Positions 1 to 8,069 of a stretch of DNA of 64,000 nucleotides are shown here, in pieces. Below the pieces are notes generated by a model. It searched no databases, was not told the origin of the DNA, and saw only the letters and a list, made by a program, of their open reading frames with translations. The stretch lies in NCBI GenBank assembly GCA_965219175.1, contig CBDCNI010000001.1, positions 3,286,001 to 3,350,000 on the forward strand, read 5' to 3'. The translations under genes and the position numbers were made by a program. Source of the DNA: JBBPZK01 sp965219175. Its GTDB lineage: Bacteria; Actinomycetota; Rubrobacteria; Rubrobacterales; Rubrobacteraceae. Positions within the stretch are counted from its first letter, which is position 1, and every line of letters starts with the position of its first letter.

Positions 1-459
1 GGCTAGTCCTGCAGCGATGGAGAGGATCGGGGTGACTATGACGCCGGCGATGATGCACCAGAGCGAGCCCTTCATCCCCATCGCGGCGTATGCGTGGGCG
101 TTCTCGTTGATCGAGGCGTAACCCTTGACGAGCAGGGAAGCAACGAACCCTATGCCCCCGACGCCGAAGGCGAGCCCGGCAAGGTAGTTCCGGATGTTGG
201 TGAGGGTTTGTTGGATGGCGTCTCCGCCGCCTCCCCCGCCGCCTTGCTGGGCGAAGGCCGGCTGACCGCTGATGCTCAAGGCGACGACGGCAACAATGAG
301 CGCGGCGAGCGTCAAGAACAGGTAGCGGGGCAACTTCTTGTGTATGGTCTCGACGGCCCCGGAAACGGTACCGAAGCAGGCCGCGAGGACCTGCCGCCCG
401 CCTAGGCTTCCGGCCACGCTCCGGTCAGGTTCGGGTGCTCGTCTGTAGTCTGGATGCAT
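1..459 (-). CDS. VirB2/TrbC-like conjugative pilin (partial)
   Basis: The frame is open for 153 codons and runs off the left edge, so the C-terminus is missing. The ATG at 459 is preceded by an AGGAGGAG ribosome site (complement of 471-478), which fixes the start. The product has a basic N-terminus, a hydrophobic stretch at about residues 46-64 ending in an AFA cleavage-like motif near residue 70, then a Gly-run (73-79) and two hydrophobic segments at about 92-112 and 133-152. A long signal peptide followed by a small two-helix protein is the architecture of VirB2/TrbC pilins of type IV secretion systems. It lies downstream of a VirD4-like ATPase on the same strand, which supports a conjugation role. 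The family call rests on topology and context rather than a sequence motif. Confidence 0.6.
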   Translation of the reverse strand, partial: MHPDYRRAPEPDRSVAGSLGGRQVLAACFGTVSGAVETIHKKLPRYLFLTLAALIVAVVALSISGQPAFAQQGGGGGGGDAIQQTLTNIRNYLAGLAFGVGGIGFVASLLVKGYASINENAHAYAAMGMKGSLWCIIAGVIVTPILSIAAGLA

Positions 460-587
460 GATCCGTACTTCTCCTCCTGTAGTCGCTGTTTTCTCCAACC
501 GGTTCTCTGCCTGGGTTCTCGTGGGACTGTCCTTCGGATACTCTCTGTTCTTTGGGACGTGTGGGTTGGTGCTAGCGGTGGTGGGTA

Positions 588-2297
588 TCACGCCGTCCCC
601 TCCTCCCTTTCGGTGTCGGTCACTCGTTCGGCGGTGTCCTGATCCCGGGCTTCGAGGAGCGTGGCGAAGGCCTCTTTGTAGGCGGCCGGGGGCGTTGGTG
701 CCCGCCCGGTATGTACGGGGATAGGACGCTGCTGGCCGCCGCGCCTGATGCGCGAGAAGGTCCACCGGCCGCGGGGTTGGTAGACGAGCTCCTCTTCGCT
801 CACCCGCGGCACGCTCTGGTTCCTGCGACCCTCAGAGAAGGTGTTCGAGCCCCCGAAGAGGCCGCGCCAGGTGCGGCGGTAGTCGCGCACCTCCTCTTCA
901 GTTTGCCCAAGCAACCCGAGCGCCTCCTGGGCATCCTCGCCCTGCAGGCCACCGGAGAGGAGTTTGTTGCGGGCGTTTGAGATCATTACCTTGTTGAGCG
1001 GGAACGGTAGCAGCGAGAAAGACTGGTAGCCGAAGTTGAAGATCACGTGCCGCCGCCTCGACTGGGGCACGAGCGAGGAGAACGCGAGGGCCGCCTCCGA
1101 GTGGGCGTGGCCCAACATAGAGTGGACCTCGTCGAGGTAGAACGAGACCGGGTAACCGCCGTCGCCGCGACCGAGTATCTCCTGGCGAGCGTATTCCATC
1201 ACCCAGGTCGAGAGCATCCGGCTCGTGGCGGGTGCCACGCCCTGGGGGATGCTCACCAGGGTAAGACCGGGGCTGCCGATTGCCTCTGCGAGATCCAAGA
1301 CCGGCTCACCCGGCTTCGGGGTAAGCGCGACCTCTACGATGTCCTGGGCGAGCAGCGCGTCTATGACGGCGTGCAGGCCGGCGACGAACTGGGTCCGCTC
1401 CCTCTTCCCGTACTGGCCGTAGTAGAGGTCTTCCCAGTAGCCGCGTGTCCTCCGGGGAAGATTCTTGGCGTTCACCGAGAAGCCGTTGCCTGAGGGGTCG
1501 GTCTCGACCCCGAGGACGTCGCGCCGGATGCGCTCGTTCTGGACGAATTTGTCGAGGTCGGTCATCGTCGCCTCCCGTCCCTGGCGCTCGGCGAACGAGC
1601 AGACTGAAAGGACAGCGTGCCGCAAGAACATGGAGTTGAAGTTCTCGAAGAACTTCTCATCCCCTGAAGCCGCGGCCGACTGGAAAGCGGTCACGGCCCT
1701 CTCTGCTGCCTTTACCTTGTCGCCGGCCAGAGGGTTCCACTTCATCGCGCAGCCGGCGTGGGTTCCGGCGTAGGTGAAGTAGCGAATCGGGACACCGAGC
1801 CAGAGGGCCAGTGGGAGAAGCCTTTTGCCGAGGTCGCCCTCCGTCTCGATCACGAGCACGGAGAGTAGGTTAATGAGGTCTTGGTAGGCAAACCACTCGA
1901 AAGTGGAGGTCTTGGCTCCCCCCATCGGCGCCACCATCTGCAGGCCCGTAAATCGGTCCCCGAGCGGGAGGTAGACCGGCGCCCGCCCGATGGGCTTCAA
2001 GGGTCGGTAGCCGACGAGGATCTCGCCCGGCCGGCGGAACAAGGCCCGGTGGCCGAGGTCCAGGAGCGGACCCGAGACCGTGTGAGCGCCAGCAACGGCT
2101 GCGCCGAGAGCGAATATACCGGTGGTTCCCAAAGCCCAGTTGGTCGGGTCTTGGGCGGCAGCCAGTATCTCTGGACCAGATTCCCGGAGCTTGACGCCGA
2201 GATCGTAAAAGCGATCGTCGCCAGCCATCGCGAAGTGCTGGGCCGCGGGCCTCAAGATGTCTCCCCAACGCGCCGTGCCGGCGCGCCGAACGTACAA
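588..2297 (-). CDS. VirD4/TraG-like type IV coupling ATPase
   Basis: This is probably the DNA-pumping or coupling ATPase of a conjugation apparatus. An N-terminal hydrophobic segment (about 52-74) is followed by a P-loop-like motif APMGGAKTS at 123-131, and a Walker B region FYLDE-VHS at about 386-393. Downstream segments rich in QS, NARNK and GG..A..AL (about 424-460) resemble the C-terminal half of the TraG/VirD4 fold. The P-loop is unusual: Ala replaces the Gly before the Lys (GGAKT instead of GSGKT). The start is uncertain. A TTG at 2297 directly follows an in-frame stop, and the first ATG is at 2228; neither has a clear ribosome site. About 130 bp separate it from the pilin gene. Confidence 0.7.
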   Translation of the reverse strand: MYVRRAGTARWGDILRPAAQHFAMAGDDRFYDLGVKLRESGPEILAAAQDPTNWALGTTGIFALGAAVAGAHTVSGPLLDLGHRALFRRPGEILVGYRPLKPIGRAPVYLPLGDRFTGLQMVAPMGGAKTSTFEWFAYQDLINLLSVLVIETEGDLGKRLLPLALWLGVPIRYFTYAGTHAGCAMKWNPLAGDKVKAAERAVTAFQSAAASGDEKFFENFNSMFLRHAVLSVCSFAERQGREATMTDLDKFVQNERIRRDVLGVETDPSGNGFSVNAKNLPRRTRGYWEDLYYGQYGKRERTQFVAGLHAVIDALLAQDIVEVALTPKPGEPVLDLAEAIGSPGLTLVSIPQGVAPATSRMLSTWVMEYARQEILGRGDGGYPVSFYLDEVHSMLGHAHSEAALAFSSLVPQSRRRHVIFNFGYQSFSLLPFPLNKVMISNARNKLLSGGLQGEDAQEALGLLGQTEEEVRDYRRTWRGLFGGSNTFSEGRRNQSVPRVSEEELVYQPRGRWTFSRIRRGGQQRPIPVHTGRAPTPPAAYKEAFATLLEARDQDTAERVTDTEREEGTA

Positions 2298-2599
2298 CTA
2301 ACTGTGCAGCACGCTGTTCGTACTGAAACATCCTTGAGATTTCGTGAGATCAGAGGGCTCTTTCCTCGTCTGGTTCGGGCCGGGCGGTTCGCTGCGGGTC
2401 TGGCCTTTGACGCGAACCGCCCGGCGAGGTTGACATCGACTCGCGTGTGCCTCCTCTGGTCCTCTGCCTTACGGGCCTCCTTTCTACGCTCACCGTTCAT
2501 ACAGGTAGTCTGAGGGCGAGAAAAACAGATACACATCGCAAGAATTAGTGGTTAGGCTCACAAGAAATAGTGAGTTTTCGGGAAACTTGTCTGAGTTTG
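2298..2599. other. Intergenic region without a supported gene
   Basis: These 300 bp lie between the coupling ATPase start and the LuxR-type gene stop. The only visible structure is a short hairpin CTCAC-N8-GTGAG at 2557-2574 followed by TTTT. It would read as a weak terminator in the plus direction only. Short open frames here are Arg-rich and show no recognisable domain. Confidence 0.4.
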
Positions 2600-3442
2600 C
2601 TAGCCGTTACCCGGTGTAGGATCCGTAGGTTCCAGCAATCCTAGCTGTCTAGCCTGTTTCAGGGCACCGGCGGAGGAGCCGACTCCCAGAGCGCGGTAGA
2701 GGTTGCGCTGATGGGTATGTACCGTATGGATGGAGAGGTCCAGCGCGGAGGCAGTTTGCTTGGCCGATCTACCATCGGCAATAAGCTTCAGGACATCCAG
2801 TTGGCGCCCGGTCAGGTCGAGGTTGGCATGCTCGGTCGAGCTTTCAGCCGTCTTAGTGGTGGGATAGCAGCGTCTCTCCGCTTCCTCAGCCTTCAGGCGA
2901 AGTTCCCGACACTCATGCAGACGTTGCAGGGCGTCGCCGAAGAGAGAAGCGATACGGCCAACGGACAGAGCGTGCCCTGAATCGAAGGCGCCGTCCCGGA
3001 CGGCGTAGGCGACGAGCACGCCCCGATCTTCACACCACGAGAGGGGAGCGGCGACCGCCGACACCGGCCCACTCCCGCTCGGTGCTCCAACGGGCCCGAA
3101 CCGCTTCTCCTCTTCCAGATTTGTAGAGAAGACGGGAGCTTCGCACAGCAAGGCGTAGCCGGCTATCGAGGAGACTCCGCAGGGAAGGGTGTCCCGGCCA
3201 CCCCGCACTGCATCCTCTCCGCAGGAGGAGACCCGGAGAAGACGCTTGCGGCCTGGCGCTGGACGTAGGATCTCACACCGATCAGCGTCCAGGGCAGTTG
3301 CAACAGCCAACACCGTCTCACGGGCGAGATCTTCGGGCTCGTCTCCACTAAGAACCAACCGGGCCAACGTCACCACTACCTCCGAGAGGCGATGGTCTAA
3401 GACCCGATCCGGCTTCGTACCCATTGAGGAAGCGTCTACCAT
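2600..3442 (-). CDS. GAF-domain LuxR-family transcription regulator
   Basis: The C-terminal 60 residues form a LuxR-type helix-turn-helix (LTGRQLDVLKLIADG, then recognition helix SIHTVHTHQRNLYRALG). The middle region (about 33-175) has the length and pattern of a GAF sensor domain, followed by a short Glu/Arg-rich helix. The ATG at 3442 is preferred over the one at 3448, because the GGGAGG ribosome site lies 7 bases before it and only 1 base before the other. The start overlaps the stop of the upstream helicase-loader gene by a few bases, so it belongs to the replication operon. The ligand is unknown. It may set element copy number or conjugation in response to a cell signal, but that is inference from context. 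Confidence 0.8.
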   Translation of the reverse strand: MVDASSMGTKPDRVLDHRLSEVVVTLARLVLSGDEPEDLARETVLAVATALDADRCEILRPAPGRKRLLRVSSCGEDAVRGGRDTLPCGVSSIAGYALLCEAPVFSTNLEEEKRFGPVGAPSGSGPVSAVAAPLSWCEDRGVLVAYAVRDGAFDSGHALSVGRIASLFGDALQRLHECRELRLKAEEAERRCYPTTKTAESSTEHANLDLTGRQLDVLKLIADGRSAKQTASALDLSIHTVHTHQRNLYRALGVGSSAGALKQARQLGLLEPTDPTPGNG

Positions 3443-4269
3443 TCCCATGCCTCCCGCCTTCGATCCTCACCTTTTATTACAAAGCGTTCGCACATCGCCC
3501 GAAGCCTGGAACGCACCGCCTCGTCGTAGCGCTCGGAAAGGGCCGGGCCACGGTAGCCTTCGCCCTTCGCCGCCGGCACGTTGGTGGAGACGATGAGGGT
3601 TACGCGCGCAATGTGGAGGGCGTCGAAAAGCTCGTACACTATTGACTCCACGTTGGTCGAGGCGTGCTCCTTGCCGAGGTCGTCGAGGAGGACCACCTCG
3701 TGAGATGCAACAGACTCTATGATCGCCCGACGGGTCTCGCCACCATAGTCCGAGTAGGAATCCTGGATGCGCGAGATCAGGCGTACCATATTGTAGTAGC
3801 CGGCGTCCCGGTCGTTATCTAGCAGCGCTCTGCCCATGCCGACCATCAGGTGGGTCTTCCCTCTCCCCGGCAGCCCCATCAGAAGCATTCCTCGCATCCT
3901 CTTGCCGGCGACGATTCCGCGTACAGCAGCAAGCGCAGCGGATATTGTGGGGTCCGAAGCATCGAACGCGCCCAGGGTCATGCGACGACCAGGATCGGTG
4001 GCGTCCAGGTACGAGAGCATTCGCTCCTGCCTTCCACCGCACCGGCACACCCGGTCCGAGTTGCTCTCGTGGTCGCTCTCTATACGCAGGCCGCCACATC
4101 TTCCGCAACGTTCCGGCTTACGTCCGCGGTCTTCCGCGTCCCCTCGAAGACCCTGCGCCTCCAGCTCGCGCTCGATTCGACCCGCCAGGTCCCCTGTAGG
4201 GTTGTTCTCCAATGCTCCTCTGACGGTTTCGACGATTCCGACCATCTCCTGTCGACTCTCCCGACCCAT
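3436..4269 (-). CDS. DnaC/IstB-like helicase-loader ATPase with zinc finger
   Basis: An AAA+ ATPase of the DnaC/DnaI/IstB type that would load a replicative helicase. From the ATG at 4269 there is a CxxC...CxC zinc-binding cluster (about residues 55-77), a P-loop GLPGRGKTH (about 132-140), a Walker B VVLLDDLGKE (about 192-201) and a sensor-1 STN (about 228-230). The C-terminal SRL..MCE arginine segment is typical of DnaC. The ATG at 4269 is chosen because a GAGGGGGA ribosome site lies just upstream; the longer frame from 4332 has none. It starts one base after the stop of the winged-helix gene, and this wHTH-plus-loader pairing is common in phage and plasmid replication modules. Confidence 0.85.
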   Translation of the reverse strand: MGRESRQEMVGIVETVRGALENNPTGDLAGRIERELEAQGLRGDAEDRGRKPERCGRCGGLRIESDHESNSDRVCRCGGRQERMLSYLDATDPGRRMTLGAFDASDPTISAALAAVRGIVAGKRMRGMLLMGLPGRGKTHLMVGMGRALLDNDRDAGYYNMVRLISRIQDSYSDYGGETRRAIIESVASHEVVLLDDLGKEHASTNVESIVYELFDALHIARVTLIVSTNVPAAKGEGYRGPALSERYDEAVRSRLRAMCERFVIKGEDRRREAWEW

Positions 4270-4270
4270 C

Positions 4271-5077
4271 TCAGAAATCCCCCTCGAAGAGGTCCTCGCT
4301 CGCGCCGACCACGGCGATGGAAGCGTCGCCACCTCCGATGCCCTTCAAGCCTTTAGCTATGTCGGCCCAGGCTTGCGAGGGCTTTATCCTTGGGTTCTCG
4401 GACCGTCGGGTGGCGTAGTGATCGGAGAACCGCAACAGGTCCGCCACGCCCGCCCCCTGCTTATCGATTAGGTTCTTGATGTAGCGTCCCAGGTTGCGGC
4501 GCTCTGCGGTATCGAGCGGTGCGCCGAGCAACTCGCAATCATCGGAGATCTTCCGGATGTAGGTGTCGGCGCGGTGCAAGGGTTTACCCTGCACCCCTAC
4601 GACAGTAGGGTCTTTATCTTCTTTCTCTCTTCTTTTAGTGTGCACAGATGCGCCACGGTTTGCATCACGGTTACCCCCACCGTGGCGCAAAGACGCATCA
4701 CGGTCCCCTGCTCCACCTTCAGCATCCATGCGTCGGCGCACGAGAGCGAGCTGCACGGGTTCGCCACCGACGGCCAGAGTGTACTTGGCGTCGGAGAACT
4801 TGCCGGAGTCTTCCTCCCGACCCTGGTGTCTGCGGAGGAGAAAGCCGGCCTCGATCAGACGCGCAATAGCCCGGGTCACCGTCGACCGGTCCACATCCAG
4901 GATCTCGGCAATCCGCACTACCCCCGCACTTGTCCTTCCGGTCTTCAAGTTCCGGTGCATGGCGAAGGCGCACCACACCCTCACGTCCGCATCCTTGAGC
5001 TTCGGCCGATACAGCAACATCTCCGGTGGGACCGGAGCATAGCCGAGCGGTATGTCCTCGACGGTAAAGTGGCTCAT
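4271..5077 (-). CDS. Winged-helix replication initiator-like protein
   Basis: Residues about 20-85 form a winged helix: helix WCAFAMH, then IAEILDVDRSTVTRAIARL and a wing at GFLLRR, as in MarR-like and RepA/DnaD-like replication proteins. A charged linker (about 115-155) leads to a second helical domain ending in an acidic tail, EDLFEGDF. Directly upstream of the DnaC-like gene this is the usual position of a replication-initiation or primosome protein. The start ATG overlaps the stop of the upstream zinc-finger gene as ATGA, so translation is likely coupled. No catalytic Rep motif is visible, so it would act by DNA binding and helicase recruitment (inference). Confidence 0.7.
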   Translation of the reverse strand: MSHFTVEDIPLGYAPVPPEMLLYRPKLKDADVRVWCAFAMHRNLKTGRTSAGVVRIAEILDVDRSTVTRAIARLIEAGFLLRRHQGREEDSGKFSDAKYTLAVGGEPVQLALVRRRMDAEGGAGDRDASLRHGGGNRDANRGASVHTKRREKEDKDPTVVGVQGKPLHRADTYIRKISDDCELLGAPLDTAERRNLGRYIKNLIDKQGAGVADLLRFSDHYATRRSENPRIKPSQAWADIAKGLKGIGGGDASIAVVGASEDLFEGDF

Positions 5078-5331
5078 CTGCCGTCACCCAACCCAACGAT
5101 CCTTACCCGCCCTCTTCCCCTACACACGGGACAGCGGCTTGCCAAAAGCGCCATCCCGACCCGCCGCCCTACCGGGTACAGGCTCCCCAGGCCACCGCAG
5201 GCGAAGCACCGCTCCCCTCGCCCGACGCAGAGCATCCTCTTGCCGCTGGTAATGTGCCGCCCACTCAACGGCATCTCCCGGACCATGCCGCAGAAATCCC
5301 TGGCCGCCGGGCCAACGTGATAGAAAACCAA
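5074..5331 (-). CDS. Small DnaJ-type zinc-finger protein
   Basis: The C-terminal half carries two CxxCxGxG-type motifs (CFACGGLG at about residues 42-49 and CPVCRGRG at about 67-74), the pattern of DnaJ central zinc fingers. There is no J domain. The start is uncertain: the frame stays open much further upstream, but that part overlaps the promoter/operator region. A TTG at 5331 lies about 14 bases after a GAGGAGGGGG ribosome-like sequence, and ATG codons follow at about 5286. It is the first gene of the minus-strand replication operon, with an ATGA overlap to the next gene. Its role is unknown. Confidence 0.55.
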   Translation of the reverse strand: MVFYHVGPAARDFCGMVREMPLSGRHITSGKRMLCVGRGERCFACGGLGSLYPVGRRVGMALLASRCPVCRGRGRVRIVGLGDGR

Positions 5332-5355
5332 GACCTCACGTGCATCCCCCTCCTC

Positions 5356-5370
5356 ACCGAGCTTTTCGGT
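5356..5370. promoter_or_regulatory. Operator ACCGA-N5-TCGGT, downstream copy
   Basis: Perfect 5-bp inverted arms ACCGA (5356-5360) and TCGGT (5366-5370) with a 5-bp spacer. The arms and spacing match the copies at 5390-5404 and 21406-21420. It lies just downstream of the predicted transcription start of the minus-strand operon, 34 bp (about three helical turns) from the other copy, so cooperative repression is plausible. Confidence 0.6.
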
Positions 5371-5384
5371 ACGCTGCTTGCGCC

Positions 5385-5414
5385 ATGTTACCGAATAATT
5401 CGGTATACTGTCAA
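5385..5414 (-). promoter_or_regulatory. Minus-strand promoter with operator in its spacer
   Basis: Read on the minus strand: TTGACA (5414-5409), an 18-bp spacer, TAACAT (5390-5385). The operator ACCGA-ATAAT-TCGGT (plus-strand 5390-5404) fills the spacer, and its palindrome extends to 17 bp (TACCGAAT-A-ATTCGGTA, 5389-5405). A bound repressor would block this promoter. It should drive the leftward replication operon beginning near 5331. Confidence 0.65.
5404..5409 (+). promoter_or_regulatory. -10 element for the divergent regulator gene
   Basis: TATACT at 5404-5409 overlaps the right arm of the operator. No convincing -35 hexamer lies 16-18 bp upstream. Exactly 6 bases separate it from the GTG at 5416, suggesting a leaderless transcript. 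The same spacing is seen at the operator-bearing promoter at 21.4 kb. Confidence 0.45.
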
Positions 5415-5415
5415 C

Positions 5416-5886
5416 GTGAAGGCGGCTGAACAAGATTTGTATGGGTTTGAAACCTTGAGAGAAGACCGTTGCACAGGTATGCTTTTGAGGGAGAAACCTA
5501 ATCGTTTGGAGTCGGGTCTGGCTGACAGCGGGTACACGTTTTTTGGTCGTTTCTTTGACGACTTGTTGGAGTCGCGGGGCTACAACCAGAGCACCTTCGC
5601 GGCTGAGTGTCAGAGGCGAAAGTTCAAGGTTGGCCGCCCCGGCAAGCAGCGGGACGTTGGGCAGAGGAGCATCTCGGACTGGATGCACGGGCTAACCGTG
5701 TGTCCGCGGGAGATACCAACATATGCTGACGCCATACTGGTTCTCTCGGATACGGAGTGGAGGGACTTCGGGCTGGCTTACGCTTACGGGCAGACTATCC
5801 CCGAGTGGGAGTTTGAGGACCTGCTGGAGTTCAGGAAGTTCTACCGGGCGGAGCTCTCCGAGGAAAAAGAGCTACAGAGGGACTGA
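5416..5886 (+). CDS. Helix-turn-helix (XRE-like) regulator
   Basis: A 156-residue protein with an XRE-like segment (about 45-95). Helices FFDDLLESRGYNQSTFA and SISDWMHGL flank a basic loop KVGRPGKQR, and a C-terminal acidic helical tail follows. It is divergent from the replication operon across two operator copies, the usual arrangement for an autoregulated plasmid or phage repressor. Two starts are possible: GTG 5416, six bases after a TATACT box (leaderless), or ATG 5479, preceded only by CAGG. I prefer 5416 because the same -10-to-GTG spacing recurs at 21394. That it binds ACCGA-N5-TCGGT is inference. Confidence 0.6.
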   Translation: MKAAEQDLYGFETLREDRCTGMLLREKPNRLESGLADSGYTFFGRFFDDLLESRGYNQSTFAAECQRRKFKVGRPGKQRDVGQRSISDWMHGLTVCPREIPTYADAILVLSDTEWRDFGLAYAYGQTIPEWEFEDLLEFRKFYRAELSEEKELQRD

Positions 5887-6339
5887 CGGCCTGTATCGGG
5901 CTACCATTACACTCGCAGATGACGCGACGTTAAAGGCCGCAGAGTTACTTCTGGGACCAATATCTGTATGACCAACTAGGATCACCTTTGGCTCAAGGAA
6001 GTGGGCCTGCACTCGGCTTCCGGGAATAGCCCTTGTTGGTAATCCATTTTTCTGCATGAAAACAAGTTTTTCGGAGAGATTTGGATGTTTCGAAGACTTC
6101 CCGGAAGCCGCCCGGAACTCAACATAAGCTTTGTAACATCTACACTAACTATATTCGTTACTTGTTATTGTGCCAGCTTATAACTTCAACCGTATAGTTA
6201 TTCACTTCATTGCATACTCTAAGGCTAGCAAGAAAGTGGAGTTTACTACTCGTCGACCTCTCCCAGCTCGTAGGCGTCCACTAACTAGGTAGGGCATTCA
6301 TTGTGCAGGTTAGCCAGAGTCCGTTTCTCTAGCTCGGCT
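5887..6339. other. AT-rich intergenic region, possible replication or regulatory site
   Basis: No supported gene. The stretch 6055-6235 is clearly more AT-rich than its surroundings and contains the inverted repeat TAACTATA (6146-6153) / TATAGTTA (6193-6200). Lying beside a replication module, it could be an origin or another protein-binding region, but there are no clear iterons. It may equally be non-functional spacer at the edge of the defence island. Confidence 0.3.
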
Positions 6340-6987
6340 TTATTTGCTCACTCGGGGATATGAATGTTCTGAGCCTGCAGCCGGCAACACCGGGGAGAAC
6401 TCGAACTGCTTGTACCCGAGCCCTCCTCGGCGGCGCTGTTTGCGTACCAGGCGCAGCTTAGCCAGCTTGTCGGTACGGTTGCTGCAGGTAGTGAGGTTGA
6501 GATCGAGCCTCGCCGCCAGGGTTTCGTTGGTGTCTCCGGGGAGGACACATGCGAGCGTGTGTGCTAGATAGTCGGGAAGTTCTCCGATAATCCGCACATC
6601 CGCTGCGCCTTCCCCTGAGGGTTCAGCCAGGAACATCGCGAGCTTCTTGCGCTCCAGGGAAACTTGGATCTCTTCCATGAGATCTTCTTGCTCTTTGGAC
6701 GAAACGATGACCACGATGTAGCGATCCTCGACATCGCCAGCCGACAACTCCTGCGCCAGCAGGCGGAAGCACTCGTCCGCGAAGGAAAAGTTCATGAACT
6801 CTGCAGCACGCACGTCCACGCCGAGCACGGATCCAGGACCGAGTGATGCGAGCCGCCGTTTGATCCGTTCCCGCTCCATCGCGCCTCCCTTGCGCCCGGC
6901 CAGGATCCCTGAAACCTCCTTTTTGGGCAACGCCACAACGTCGTCCAGCGTGCCGATGTCTGCGGCGACCGTACTCAAGGTGGTCAT
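6340..6987 (-). CDS. STAS-like DUF4325 protein with C-terminal winged helix
   Basis: Residues about 43-105 match the STAS-like DUF4325 pattern, with the signature V..AEFMNFSFADECFR (about 59-75). A C-terminal winged-helix-like segment follows (about 140-198: NETLAARLDLNLTTCSNRTDKL, then a basic wing). The start ATG has an AAAGGAG site. It lies 71 bp downstream of an HATPase gene on the same strand. DUF4325 genes are repeatedly found next to such ATPases in accessory regions, so the two probably form a signalling pair similar in logic to anti-sigma kinase/antagonist switches. The biochemical output is not known. Confidence 0.7.
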   Translation of the reverse strand: MTTLSTVAADIGTLDDVVALPKKEVSGILAGRKGGAMERERIKRRLASLGPGSVLGVDVRAAEFMNFSFADECFRLLAQELSAGDVEDRYIVVIVSSKEQEDLMEEIQVSLERKKLAMFLAEPSGEGAADVRIIGELPDYLAHTLACVLPGDTNETLAARLDLNLTTCSNRTDKLAKLRLVRKQRRRGGLGYKQFEFSPVLPAAGSEHSYPRVSK

Positions 6988-7058
6988 AGTGCTCCTTTCA
7001 TCTCGATCATTGAACGCTTAGTTTAACTCTAGGCCTCGTCTGAGCCCAGTGTCAAATA

Positions 7059-8015
7059 TCACCCGAGCCGGAACTCAGCTTCCACGCAGGTTCCGCAGAA
7101 GCGGTCGGCCTTCCCTACATGCGCACCAGAGTATCCTGTGAATCCTACCCACCCTTCTCCGGACCAGGCGGTCAACACGCCATTTCCCTTTCCGACGGAC
7201 CTGAGAGCGCTGCCGAACCCGCCGCCGCGATCGTCGCTCACACTAGACACATCGTCCACGGCTGCCAACCGGATAAGGTCACCGTCGGTCCTGGCATTGT
7301 GGTTCACGGCCTGAGGGTGGTTCCTAAGCGTAGCGGGTATGCCTACCCCAGCGTCCCCGACGGCAATGCAGACTCTGCTACCTCTGCTGCCTCCCAGCCG
7401 GTAAATCTGTACGGCGGTGTAGGCGCCGCATATTGACCAAGCGTGAACAACTGCATTCTCCAGAAACTCAGACAACACTTTACAGCAGCGATCCACCTCG
7501 CTCTTCGCCAAACCTTCCTTCGAAAGGAGCAGGTGGAATTCCGAGGTCACGACCTGGACTTGATCCTCAGTCCTCACAGTGCGGAGCTCAGAAAGAGATG
7601 CGTCTGAGTGTCGAGCACCGACCTCAAGGCGCGTGACATCCCGATCGTAAACCACTTTGTCGCCCAAGGCATCGAAGACATCCATACGCTTCATGTAGCC
7701 CGCGACGTGGAACGGCGGGAGCTTGATGCCCAGCGGACGGTCCTCTGTCGTCCAGGTCTCTATGAGGCTGGACAGCGCGACCATCCCGCCGGGCCTGACG
7801 AACCGCACCCTAGACAGGTCCACTTCGCCGCCACGGAGCAGGACGCCGGAGGAGAGCCTGGCGCGAAGGCCTCCCATCGTCAGCTCCCATCCTGAACCTG
7901 CCTCGACTGTATGATCTTCTCCACCCATCCTCAGAATGTTAGCCGAAAATAGTTTGGTCCCGCAGGCGCCGCTCCACTGCTTGACAGTCATACGATGGAC
8001 TGTTACAGTTTTCAT
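7059..8015 (-). CDS. STAS-like plus HATPase (GHKL) protein
   Basis: The N-terminal half (about 35-130) looks STAS-like (VDLSRVRFVRPGGMVAL). The C-terminal half is a GHKL ATPase: N-box LSEFLENAVVHA (about 181-192), G1 DAGVGIP (about 221-227) and G2 GGGFGSAL (264-271). No His-kinase dimerisation domain or phospho-acceptor is visible, as in anti-sigma-factor kinases. The ATG at 8015 is preceded by GATAAT-like sequence but no ribosome site; an internal ATG at 7928 is an alternative. It is divergent from the CHAT gene with about 54 bp between them. This may mean shared control. Confidence 0.7.
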   Translation of the reverse strand: MKTVTVHRMTVKQWSGACGTKLFSANILRMGGEDHTVEAGSGWELTMGGLRARLSSGVLLRGGEVDLSRVRFVRPGGMVALSSLIETWTTEDRPLGIKLPPFHVAGYMKRMDVFDALGDKVVYDRDVTRLEVGARHSDASLSELRTVRTEDQVQVVTSEFHLLLSKEGLAKSEVDRCCKVLSEFLENAVVHAWSICGAYTAVQIYRLGGSRGSRVCIAVGDAGVGIPATLRNHPQAVNHNARTDGDLIRLAAVDDVSSVSDDRGGGFGSALRSVGKGNGVLTAWSGEGWVGFTGYSGAHVGKADRFCGTCVEAEFRLG

Positions 8016-8069
8016 TATTATCAATGAATAGTTTGAAGAGTGTCTATTTCTACCGCAGGGAGGAGTATT

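Noticed and set aside
2252..2536. Minus-strand open frame of about 94 codons upstream of the coupling ATPase
   Set aside because: Arg/Ala-rich with no recognisable domain, no ribosome site at its start, and overlap with the ATPase start region; likely chance.
5332..5688. Long 5' extension of the zinc-finger gene on the minus strand
   Set aside because: It overlaps the operator/promoter region and the divergent regulator gene, and its residues show no domain.
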